A stretch of 5,856 bases of DNA from assembly GCF_032056465.1 (NCBI RefSeq), contig NZ_DAMBCL010000119.1, one strand, 5' to 3'. How positions within the stretch are numbered: position 1 is the first letter of the stretch; the number at the start of each line of letters is the position of its first letter. The DNA comes from Mobilicoccus sp032056465. GTDB taxonomy: Bacteria > Actinomycetota > Actinomycetes > Actinomycetales > Dermatophilaceae. Shown here one piece after another: positions 1 through 5,453 of the stretch. Made by a program: the position numbers and the translations under genes. The notes under the pieces were generated by a model. The model was not told the origin of the DNA, did not search any database, and worked only from the letters and a program-made list of their open reading frames with translations.

Positions 1-810
1 GCGATCGACCTCGCCGCGATGGAGATCCTCGGGCGCGGCGGAGCGGGGCCGCGGGTCCTCGTCGTCGTCCTCGTCGTCGCGCTGCTCGTGCTCGCCGCAC
101 TCGTCTTCAGCTCGGTGACGATCGTGCAGCCCGGTCAGACCAAGGTGCTGCAGTTCTTCGGCCGCTACGTGGGCACCACCCGCCGCACCGGGCTCTCGAT
201 GGTGACGCCGTTGACGAGCAAGCGTGCGGTGTCGGTGCGCGTCAACAACTTCGAGACCAGCGCACTCAAGGTCAACGACGCCGACGGAAACCCCGTCGAG
301 ATCGCCGCGATCGTCGTCTGGCAGGTCGCCGACACCGCACGCGCCTGCTTCTCGGTGGAGGACTACAAGAACTTCGTGCGGGTCCAGTCCGAAGCGGCAC
401 TGCGTCACGTCGCGACGACCCACCCCTACGACGACCCGGCGGGGGAGGGCACCTCGCTGCGAGGGTCGACGGACGTGGTCTCGGCCCAGCTCGCACACGA
501 GGTCGCTCAGCGCGTCACCGTCGCGGGTGTCGAGATCGTCGAGGTGCGCATCAGCCACCTCGCGTACGCGCCCGAGATCGCCCAGGCCATGCTCCAACGG
601 CAACAGGCGGGGGCGATCGTCGCGGCTCGCGCCCGGATCGTCGAGGGTGCGGTCGGCATGGTCGAGATGGCCCTGGCCAAGCTGGAGGAGGAGTCCATCG
701 TCGCCCTCGACGACGAGCGTCGCGCGACGATGGTCAGCAACCTGCTCGTGGTGCTCTGCGGTGAGTCCAAGGCGTCGCCGGTCATCAACACGGGCAGCCT
801 GTACGCCTGA
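1..810 (+). CDS. SPFH (band 7/prohibitin-like) domain membrane protein, 5' partial
   Basis: SPFH proteins are membrane-anchored oligomeric scaffolds related to stomatins and prohibitins; the exact role of this actinobacterial subgroup is not known to me. The reading frame is open from base 1, and the first ATG (19) has no ribosome binding site before it, so the true start is probably upstream of the window. Counting from that ATG (263 residues), a Val/Leu-rich membrane segment lies at about 12-31. The SPFH core follows, with the family-like stretches VQPGQTKVLQFFGRYVG, VNNFETSALKVNDADGNP and VQSEAALRHVA. A helical, Ala/Glu-rich region occupies about 190-235, where SPFH proteins usually form coiled-coil contacts. 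The C-terminus is short. The next gene begins one base after the stop codon, so the two are probably co-expressed. Family assignment is firm; the partner and substrate are unknown. Confidence 0.88.
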   Translation, partial: AIDLAAMEILGRGGAGPRVLVVVLVVALLVLAALVFSSVTIVQPGQTKVLQFFGRYVGTTRRTGLSMVTPLTSKRAVSVRVNNFETSALKVNDADGNPVEIAAIVVWQVADTARACFSVEDYKNFVRVQSEAALRHVATTHPYDDPAGEGTSLRGSTDVVSAQLAHEVAQRVTVAGVEIVEVRISHLAYAPEIAQAMLQRQQAGAIVAARARIVEGAVGMVEMALAKLEEESIVALDDERRATMVSNLLVVLCGESKASPVINTGSLYA

Positions 811-811
811 C

Positions 812-1054
812 ATGGAGGCCCAGGATCCGGTCGGGCGGGAGCGCCCCGCCCGACCGGAGCGGAAGCAGGTGCTCCTGCGGCTCGATCCCGCCGTCCACGA
901 GGCGGTGGCCCACTGGGCCTCCGACGAGCTGCGGAGCGTCAACGCGCAGATCGAGATCCTCCTGCGTCGGGCCTTGGCCGACGCAGGACGAGAGCCCCGC
1001 GATGCGGCGCCCCTGCCGCGGCGGGGACGGCCGCGCAGGGACGAGTCGCGGTAG
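812..1054 (+). CDS. Small ribbon-helix-helix (Arc-type) DNA-binding protein with AT-hook-like tail
   Basis: An 80-residue basic protein starts at an ATG one base after the SPFH stop codon, so translational coupling is likely; no clear ribosome binding site is visible. Residues 18-25 (KQVLLRLD) look like the DNA-contacting beta strand of the Arc/MetJ ribbon-helix-helix fold. They are followed by helix A (about 26-40) and helix B (about 42-59, containing NAQIEILLRRAL). The pattern 'NAQIE.LLRRAL' is typical of Arc-like repressors and of antitoxins of this fold. The tail (67-80) is Arg/Pro-rich and contains RRGRPRR at 70-76, matching the RGRP core of an AT-hook. No toxin gene is adjacent, so a transcription regulator or nucleoid-binding role is a better inference than antitoxin. 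The codons for residues 70-74 lie within the left arm of an inverted repeat that may be a terminator. Confidence 0.8.
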   Translation: MEAQDPVGRERPARPERKQVLLRLDPAVHEAVAHWASDELRSVNAQIEILLRRALADAGREPRDAAPLPRRGRPRRDESR

Positions 1055-1071
1055 CCGGGGCCGTCCCCGCC
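1020..1071. terminator. Candidate bidirectional terminator between convergent genes
   Basis: Positions 1020-1032 and 1059-1071 form a perfect 13-bp inverted repeat (GGCGGGGACGGCC and its complement) around a 26-base loop. The right arm ends at the base next to the minus-strand permease stop codon, and the left arm lies in the last codons of the ribbon-helix-helix gene. A smaller 5-bp hairpin (1056-1060 with 1065-1069, loop CCGT) overlaps the right arm. Neither side has a T tract, so this is not a classical intrinsic terminator; actinobacterial terminators often lack one. The position between two converging genes supports termination in both directions, but high GC raises the chance of accidental stems. 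Confidence 0.5.
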
Positions 1072-1923
1072 TCAGGCCGCGGTGGTGGGCCGGACGAGGA
1101 CGCCCCGGGTGACGAGCTCGAGGGTGATCGGCACGGCGACGGACTGGGTGAGCAGGATGCCCGCGAGGACGACGAGCTGGAGGGCCGAGGCCTCGAGCGG
1201 CGTCGCGCCACCGAGGAGCGTGCCGACGAATGCGCCCGGCAGGGTGACGAGGCCGACGGTCCGGGTCTGGTCGAGCGCGGGCACGAGGGCGAGTCGGGCG
1301 GAGTCGCGCGTGACGAGCAGGGCGGCGTCGCGGGGGAGGAGTCCGATCGACAGGCCCGCCTCGTACTCGCCGCGGCGCTCGCGGAGGGCGTCGAGAGAGC
1401 GGCGGCCCGCGAGGGTCGTGGCCGTCATCGCGTTGCCGACGAGGATGCCCGCCGTCGGGATGACGGAGATCGGGTGCAGCGGCAGCAGGCCCACGAGCAG
1501 CAGCACCGCGGTGACGGGGAGGGCGGCGGCCGCCACGGGCAGCAGTGGCCAGGCGCGGAGTGTCCCCCTGACGCCCATGCGTCCGCCCGAGGTGAACCCC
1601 GCGACACCGATCATGACCGCGACGAATGCCCCCGTGAGCCACCACGACTGCAGGACCATCGCGATGACGAGCCCGACCACGCCGAGCTGGAGGGTGGCGC
1701 GCGCGGTCGCGAGGATCTCGGCCTTGCCGTCGCCCAGCCCCATGACGTACCGCAGGACCGCCGCGAGCACCGCGAACGTGAGGACGACCGCGACGAGCCG
1801 GATCACCCCGGCCGTGTCGCTCACGTCGATGAGCGCGGTGTCCCCGGGGGTCACCGCCGTGACGAACCGCGTCACGGGGTCGTGGAGGAACGGCGAGGAC
1901 AGGGAGGGGGCAGGGGCGATCAC
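1072..1923 (-). CDS. fetB: FetB/YbbM (UPF0014) family ABC transporter permease
   Basis: This is a 283-residue integral membrane protein of the UPF0014 family. In E. coli the homologue FetB (YbbM) pairs with the ATPase FetA and is implicated in iron export; plant ALS3/STAR2 proteins are relatives. About seven hydrophobic segments are visible, roughly at 38-61, 77-95, 96-110, 127-148, 152-170, 221-240 and 247-270. Family-specific stretches include RATLQLGVVGLVI (75-87), IPTAGILVGNAMTATTL (155-171) and ALDQTRTVGLVTLPGAFVG (216-234). I chose the GTG at 1923, which has GGGGGA ten bases upstream and also a -10-like GATACT six bases upstream. A GTG at 1854 would give 260 residues, close to the 259 of E. 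coli FetB, but has no ribosome binding site. No FetA-type ATPase is next to it: the downstream neighbour is convergent and the upstream one is divergent. Substrate is unproven here; the symbol denotes family only. Confidence 0.87.
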   Translation of the reverse strand: MIAPAPSLSSPFLHDPVTRFVTAVTPGDTALIDVSDTAGVIRLVAVVLTFAVLAAVLRYVMGLGDGKAEILATARATLQLGVVGLVIAMVLQSWWLTGAFVAVMIGVAGFTSGGRMGVRGTLRAWPLLPVAAAALPVTAVLLLVGLLPLHPISVIPTAGILVGNAMTATTLAGRRSLDALRERRGEYEAGLSIGLLPRDAALLVTRDSARLALVPALDQTRTVGLVTLPGAFVGTLLGGATPLEASALQLVVLAGILLTQSVAVPITLELVTRGVLVRPTTAA

Positions 1924-1929
1924 CGCATG

Positions 1930-1935
1930 AGTATC
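1930..1935 (-). promoter_or_regulatory. Possible -10 element for the FetB-family permease
   Basis: On the minus strand GATACT (4 of 6 matches to TATAAT) is followed by six bases and then the GTG start. This would place the transcription start at or near the start codon, the same geometry as hisD. No good -35 is seen. The reading is ambiguous because GGGGGA just before it (1940-1935) could instead be a ribosome binding site on a longer transcript. Confidence 0.3.
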
Positions 1936-1982
1936 CCCCGGAGCGTGGGCGGCCGACCTCGGCAGGGCCGCCCGCGACGACG

Positions 1983-2033
1983 TCGGCACCGCGCCTGCCC
2001 CGAGGAGTCGCGGGGCGGTGCCGAGTCCGGCAC
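1983..2033. repeat. Cluster of overlapping inverted repeats in the divergent intergenic region
   Basis: TCGGCACCGC at 1983-1992 pairs perfectly with GCGGTGCCGA at 2015-2024 (10 bp, 22-base loop). The right arm can alternatively pair further on: GTGCCG at 2018-2023 with CGGCAC at 2028-2033 (6 bp, loop AGTC). A further GCCCCG/CGGGGC stem (1997-2002 with 2011-2016) sits partly within the first loop. The motif CGGCAC thus occurs twice in one orientation and once inverted, as at an operator, though GC-rich noise is a real alternative. If hisD is leaderless, the cluster lies upstream of both flanking transcripts and would act as DNA rather than RNA. It does not resemble the actinobacterial IdeR iron box. 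The rest of 1924-2160 shows only GC-rich sequence without a convincing gene. Confidence 0.35.
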
Positions 2034-2148
2034 GGCGGCAGCAGATCCCGGGCAGGGCGGGACGGCGGGCGCGGGCGACGGAGGCGGCCACCGGCGATCG
2101 TGGCCGGTCGGCGGAGTGCGGCCCGCCAGGGCAGTCGGACGCCCCACT

Positions 2149-2154
2149 TAGACT
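2149..2154 (+). promoter_or_regulatory. -10 element of the his operon promoter (leaderless hisD)
   Basis: TAGACT matches the first, second, fourth and last positions of TATAAT. It is followed by six bases (GAGGCC) and then the hisD GTG at 2161, so transcription would begin at or next to the start codon. No well-spaced ribosome binding site is present: GAGG at 2155-2158 is only two bases from the GTG. This geometry is common for leaderless actinobacterial genes. I see no recognisable -35 hexamer about 17 bases upstream (CCAGGG there). A leaderless message leaves no room for a T-box or leader-peptide attenuator before hisD. Confidence 0.6.
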
Positions 2155-2160
2155 GAGGCC

Positions 2161-3576
2161 GTGATCTCCCGTCTGGACCTGCGTGGTTCCTCTCCCGCCA
2201 CCCTCGGCCCCCGCGGCCTGCGCGACGTCCTCCCGCGCGCCGAGTACGACGTGGCCGACGCCCTCGAGGCGGTTCGTCCCATCTGCGCCGCGGTCCGTGA
2301 CCGCGGCGCGGCGGCCCTCCGCGAGTACGGCGAGCGATTCGACGGGGTGGTCCCCCCACACCTGCGGGTGCCGGCCGAGGTGCTGCAGGCGGCGCTCGAC
2401 GCCCTCGACCCCGATGTCAGGTCCGCGCTGGAGGAGTCGATCCTGCGCGCCCGGCGCGTCCACGCCGAGCAGATGCCGCAGGAGCACACGACCAGGGTCG
2501 TCGACGGCGGCACCGTGGGTCACCGGTGGATCCCCGTCACCCGGGTCGGCCTCTACGTCCCGGGCGGTCTCGCGGTGTACCCGAGCAGCGTCGTCATGAA
2601 CGTCGTGCCCGCCCAGGAGGCCGGGGTCGAGTCCCTCGCCGTCGCGAGCCCACCCCAGCGCGACAACACGGGCGTCTTCGCCGGGTATCCCCACCCCACC
2701 GTGCTCGGCGCGTGCGCGCTGCTCGGTGTCGACGAGGTCTACGCCGTCGGCGGTGCCCAGGCCGTCGCGATGTTCGCCTACGGCGTCCGCGACGACGCGG
2801 GCGACGCGGACGACACGGGCGACGGCGGGGCGGCGGAGGCGTCCGACGACGGGGCCGGTGCCCGCCCGGACCTGTGCGCCCCGGTCGACCTCGTCACCGG
2901 CCCCGGCAACGTCTACGTCGCCTCGGCCAAGCGGTTGCTGCGCGGGGTCGTCGGGATCGACGCCGAGGCCGGTCCCACCGAGATCGCGATCCTCGCCGAC
3001 GACACGGCCGATCCCGCCCACCTCGCCGCCGACCTCGTGAGCCAGGCCGAGCACGACCCGCTGGCCGCCTCGGTGCTGGTCACGGACTCCGCAGGGCTCG
3101 CCGAGCGGGTGGAGGCCGCGCTGGAGCGTCAGGTCCGCGCCACCAAGCACCACGAACGTGTCGTCGCCGCGCTCTCCGGGCGTCAGTCGGCCATCGTCCT
3201 CGTCGACGACCTCGAGGCCGGTCGTGCCGTCGTCGACGCCTACGGTGCGGAGCACCTGGAGATCCAGACGGCGAACGCCCCCGAGCTCGCCCGGCGCATC
3301 CGCAACGCGGGGGCCATCTTCGTCGGCCCGTACTCCCCGGTGAGCCTCGGCGACTACGCCGCCGGGTCCAACCACGTCCTGCCCACGAGCGGCACGGCCG
3401 CCTTCAGCAGCGGCCTGTCGGTGTACGCGTTCCTGCGCGGCGTGCAGGTCATCGAGTACTCGCAGGAGGCGCTCGCGGAGATCGGCCCGCGCATCGTCGC
3501 GCTCTCCCACGCCGAGGACCTTCCCGGTCACGGCGACGCGATCCTCGCCCGCACGCAGCCGGGGGCAGGCGCATGA
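2161..3576 (+). CDS. hisD: Histidinol dehydrogenase
   Basis: HisD catalyses the last two steps of histidine synthesis, the zinc-dependent, NAD-dependent oxidation of L-histidinol to L-histidine in the cytoplasm. The 471-residue protein has all the key residues, judged by alignment of motifs with the E. coli enzyme: zinc ligands Q295, H298 (in SQAEHD), D398 (LGDYAAGSNH) and H457 (LPGHGDA), and the catalytic pair E364-H365 (AEHLEI). Spacing of H365, D398 and H457 (33 and 59 residues) equals that in E. coli. The GTG start fits the usual N-terminus (MISRLDLRG) and probable leaderless transcription. The protein is longer than the roughly 430-440 typical of the family. Much of the excess is an Asp/Gly/Ala-rich insertion at about 211-236, between VAMFAYG and the nucleotide-site stretch VDLVTGPGNVYVA. 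It is the first gene of the operon and overlaps hisC by four bases (ATGA). Confidence 0.97.
   Translation: MISRLDLRGSSPATLGPRGLRDVLPRAEYDVADALEAVRPICAAVRDRGAAALREYGERFDGVVPPHLRVPAEVLQAALDALDPDVRSALEESILRARRVHAEQMPQEHTTRVVDGGTVGHRWIPVTRVGLYVPGGLAVYPSSVVMNVVPAQEAGVESLAVASPPQRDNTGVFAGYPHPTVLGACALLGVDEVYAVGGAQAVAMFAYGVRDDAGDADDTGDGGAAEASDDGAGARPDLCAPVDLVTGPGNVYVASAKRLLRGVVGIDAEAGPTEIAILADDTADPAHLAADLVSQAEHDPLAASVLVTDSAGLAERVEAALERQVRATKHHERVVAALSGRQSAIVLVDDLEAGRAVVDAYGAEHLEIQTANAPELARRIRNAGAIFVGPYSPVSLGDYAAGSNHVLPTSGTAAFSSGLSVYAFLRGVQVIEYSQEALAEIGPRIVALSHAEDLPGHGDAILARTQPGAGA
2791..2862 (+). repeat. Degenerate 18-bp tandem repeat inside hisD
   Basis: Two adjacent 18-base units (2791-2808 and 2809-2826) agree at 15 of 18 positions and encode DDAGDA and DDTGDG. 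Two more diverged units follow (2827-2844, GAAEAS; 2845-2862, DDGAGA). Together they make most of the acidic insertion in HisD. The unit is a multiple of three, so expansion keeps the reading frame. Replication slippage in a GC-rich tract is the likely origin (inference). Confidence 0.6.
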
Positions 3577-4799
3577 GCGAGGCGACGAGCGCGCAGGTCG
3601 CCCCCGCCGAGGAGATCCAGCGGCTCCTGAGGGAGGACCTCCGCGGCGGAACGGCCTACGGCGCACCCCAACTCGACGTCCCCCACGCCCTCAACACCAA
3701 CGAGAACTCGTACCCGGTGCCGCCCGAGGTCGTCGAGGCGGTCACCGCCGCCGTCGCCGACGGGGCCGCCGCCCTCAACCGATACCCCGACCGGGAGTTC
3801 TCGACGCTGCGCGTCGCGCTCGCCGACTACCTCACGGCCTCGAGCGGTGTCGAGATCGACGCCGATCAGGTGTGGGCCGGCAACGGCAGCAACGAGGTGC
3901 TCCTCCACCTCGTGCAGGCGTTCGGCGGGCCGGGGCGCACCGGGCTCGGGTTCACGCCGTCGTATTCGATGCACCCGATCATCACCCGCACGAGCGGCAC
4001 GACCTGGATCGACGGCATGCGGGGCCGACCAGCGCTCTCCGAGGGCGACGCCGGTGCCCGGTTCGACCTGCCCGTCGAGGCCACCGCGGCCCAGGCACGT
4101 GAGCACGCCCCGTCCCTCGTGTTCCTCTGCTCGCCCAACAACCCGACGGGCACGGCGCTCGACCTCGACGTCGTCCGCGCGGTCTACGACGCGGCGCCCG
4201 AGGCGATCGTCGTCGTCGACGAGGCCTACGCGGAGTTCGCCCGCCCGGGCACCCCGAGCGCGCTCACGCTGCTCGCCGGTCGACCGCGGCTCGTCGTCAC
4301 CCGCACGATGAGCAAGGCGTTCGCGCTCGCGGGGGGTCGCCTCGGTTACCTCGCCGCCGATCCGGCGCTCGTCGACGCGTTGCGGCTCGTGCGCATGCCC
4401 TACCACCTGTCGAGCACGACCCAGGCCGTCGCCACCACGGTGCTCTCCTTCGCCGACGTCATGCTCGGCACCGTCGAGGCCATCAAGACTCAGCGCGACC
4501 GCATCGTCGCCGAACTCCCCTCCCTCGGTTACGAACCCGTGCCGAGCGACGCCAACTTCGTCCTCTTCGGCGGCATCGAGGACGCGCCCGCGCTCTGGCG
4601 GGAGCTGCTCGAGGAGGGTGTGCTCATCAGGGATGTCGGTGTTCCCGGGTACCTTCGGGTCACGGCGGGTACCCCGGACGAGGTCGACGCGTTCCTCACC
4701 GCACTCGCCCGGCACCCGGGGACCGCGACGACCGAACACCCGCCGACGGCGACGAGCACGCACGAGTCGACCGCGACGAGCAAGGAGGACCAGGCGTGA
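3573..4799 (+). CDS. hisC: Histidinol-phosphate aminotransferase
   Basis: HisC is a PLP-dependent class I/II aminotransferase that converts imidazole-acetol phosphate plus glutamate to histidinol phosphate. In the 408-residue protein the fold-type I motifs appear in order: NTNEN (41-45) at the substrate site, NRYPD, GNGSNE, SPNNPTG with N190, VDEAYAEF with D216 and Y219, TMSKAFALAGGRLGY with the PLP-binding K248 and R256, and RVTAGTPDE with R362, the likely carboxylate-binding arginine. The ATG overlaps the hisD stop (ATGA, 3573-3576), indicating translational coupling; only a weak GGGGG (3561-3565) precedes it. Family members usually end shortly after the RVTAGTPDE region, but this one adds about 27 residues (382-408) of Thr/Ala-rich tandem repeat. 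The reading frame stays open far upstream through hisD, but that extension is out of frame with hisD and is an artefact of high GC. Confidence 0.96.
   Translation: MSEATSAQVAPAEEIQRLLREDLRGGTAYGAPQLDVPHALNTNENSYPVPPEVVEAVTAAVADGAAALNRYPDREFSTLRVALADYLTASSGVEIDADQVWAGNGSNEVLLHLVQAFGGPGRTGLGFTPSYSMHPIITRTSGTTWIDGMRGRPALSEGDAGARFDLPVEATAAQAREHAPSLVFLCSPNNPTGTALDLDVVRAVYDAAPEAIVVVDEAYAEFARPGTPSALTLLAGRPRLVVTRTMSKAFALAGGRLGYLAADPALVDALRLVRMPYHLSSTTQAVATTVLSFADVMLGTVEAIKTQRDRIVAELPSLGYEPVPSDANFVLFGGIEDAPALWRELLEEGVLIRDVGVPGYLRVTAGTPDEVDAFLTALARHPGTATTEHPPTATSTHESTATSKEDQA
4722..4793 (+). repeat. Three 24-bp degenerate tandem repeats at the 3' end of hisC
   Basis: Three units begin at 4722, 4746 and 4770, exactly 24 bases apart, and encode TATTEHPP, TATSTHES and TATSKEDQ (residues 384-407). 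The first half of each unit is nearly the same (ACC/ACG GCG ACG ACC/AGC), while the second half has diverged. The tail lies after the conserved HisC domain and looks disordered. The last unit contains AAGGAGG, which serves as the ribosome binding site of hisB. Confidence 0.65.
4782..4788 (+). promoter_or_regulatory. Ribosome binding site of hisB
   Basis: AAGGAGG is a near-perfect anti-16S match, seven bases before the GTG at 4796. It decides the hisB start, which overlaps the hisC stop codon (GTGA). It is the strongest such site among the his genes here and lies within the third tail repeat of hisC. Confidence 0.85.
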
Positions 4800-5410
4800 C
4801 GCACGAGGCCACCCACCGCACGGCGAGCATCCGGCGGGCGACGTCGGAGAGCAGCGTCAAACTCACCATCGACCTCGACGGCACGGGGCGCAGCGAGGTC
4901 GACACCGGGGTGCGGTTCTACGACCACATGCTCGCCAGTCTCGCCAAGCACTCCCTCGTCGACCTCACGGTCACGGCGCGGGGCGACATCGACGTCGACG
5001 CCCACCACACCGTCGAGGACGTCGCGATCTGCCTGGGCGACGCCATCGCCCACGCCCTCGGCGACAAGCGCGGGATCTCGCGCTTCGGTGAGGCCACCGT
5101 GCCGCTCGACGAAGCCCTCGCGCAGGTCGTCGTCGACGTCGCCGGGCGTCCCTACTGCGTGCACACGGGCGAACCCGAGGGACAGCAGTACGTCGTCATC
5201 GGGGGGCAGTACGTCGGCAGCCTCACCCGCCACGTCATGGAGACCCTCGCGCACCACGCCGGGCTCGCGATCCACGTGCGGGTCCTCGGCGGGCGCGATC
5301 CGCACCACATCGTCGAGGCCCAGTTCAAGGCACTCGCGAGGGCGCTGCGGTTGGCGGTGGCGCGTGACCCGCGGGTGGAGGGGATCCCCAGTGCCAAGGG
5401 CGCGCTCTAG
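4796..5410 (+). CDS. hisB: Imidazoleglycerol-phosphate dehydratase
   Basis: HisB removes water from imidazoleglycerol phosphate to give imidazole-acetol phosphate, the substrate of HisC; the family forms a manganese-dependent 24-mer. The 204-residue length matches monofunctional bacterial HisB, with no phosphatase domain as in the E. coli fusion. Both halves of the duplicated fold carry their metal-binding motifs: FYDHML and DAHHTVED (H70, H71, E74) in the first, and the AHHAGL and DPHHIVEAQFKA region (H170, H171, E174) in the second. It ends with the usual IPSAKGAL-type C-terminus. One mild departure is VAICLGDAI after HHTVED, where many homologues have a form like TGIVLGQA. GTG start and GTGA overlap with hisC show tight coupling. 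The histidinol-phosphate phosphatase must be encoded elsewhere. Confidence 0.97.
   Translation: MTHEATHRTASIRRATSESSVKLTIDLDGTGRSEVDTGVRFYDHMLASLAKHSLVDLTVTARGDIDVDAHHTVEDVAICLGDAIAHALGDKRGISRFGEATVPLDEALAQVVVDVAGRPYCVHTGEPEGQQYVVIGGQYVGSLTRHVMETLAHHAGLAIHVRVLGGRDPHHIVEAQFKALARALRLAVARDPRVEGIPSAKGAL
5377..5383 (+). promoter_or_regulatory. Ribosome-binding-site-like sequence inside the end of hisB
   Basis: GGAGGGG lies seven bases before an in-frame GTG at 5391 that would start the next gene 20 bases inside hisB. It competes with the ATG at 5454, whose own GGAGG (5447-5451) is only two bases from the start codon. Confidence 0.35.
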
Positions 5411-5453
5411 GCTCGCGCGGCGGCACCCGGCCGCGGGCGTCACGGGGGAGGGC

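Noticed and set aside
58..112. Repetitive CTCGTCGTC-like tract
   Set aside because: It encodes the Val/Leu-rich membrane segment of the SPFH protein; codon bias for GTC and CTC explains the repetition.
224..811. In-frame upstream extension of the ribbon-helix-helix gene through the SPFH gene
   Set aside because: The extension is Ser/Arg/Pro-rich noise in an alternative frame of the SPFH gene; the compact fold starts after the ATG at 812.
812..1054. Antitoxin of a toxin-antitoxin pair
   Set aside because: The fold would fit, but there is no small toxin gene on either side; the neighbours are an SPFH protein and a convergent permease.
1920..2151. Possible small proteins on either strand in the divergent intergenic region (ATG 1927 forward; ATG 2147 reverse)
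   Set aside because: Both translations are Pro/Arg/Gly-rich with no secondary-structure pattern or clear ribosome binding site, and they overlap the probable promoters. The reverse frame ends with a GTGA overlap on the permease start, noted but probably chance.
1924..2160. T-box, leader peptide with a histidine run, or IdeR iron box
   Set aside because: No run of His codons, no T-box-like conserved core and no TTAGGTTAGG-type palindrome is visible, and hisD appears leaderless.
785..2359. Minus-strand open frame of 524 codons
   Set aside because: Arg/Pro/Gly-rich translation overlapping three well-supported genes or their promoters, with no recognisable domain.
2526..3572. Upstream extension of the hisC frame across hisD
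   Set aside because: It is Arg/Pro-rich nonsense out of frame with hisD; the HisC family sequence begins just after the ATG at 3573.
1072..3666. Very long minus-strand open frame (864 codons) extending from the permease gene through hisD
   Set aside because: Only the part up to 1923 has membrane-protein and family features. The rest is antisense to hisD, low in complexity and typical of stop-poor high-GC DNA.
5416..5435. Hairpin after hisB (CGCGGC with GCCGCG) as a terminator
   Set aside because: The stem is only 6 bp, no T tract follows, and another gene continues on the same strand; chance pairing is likely at this GC content.
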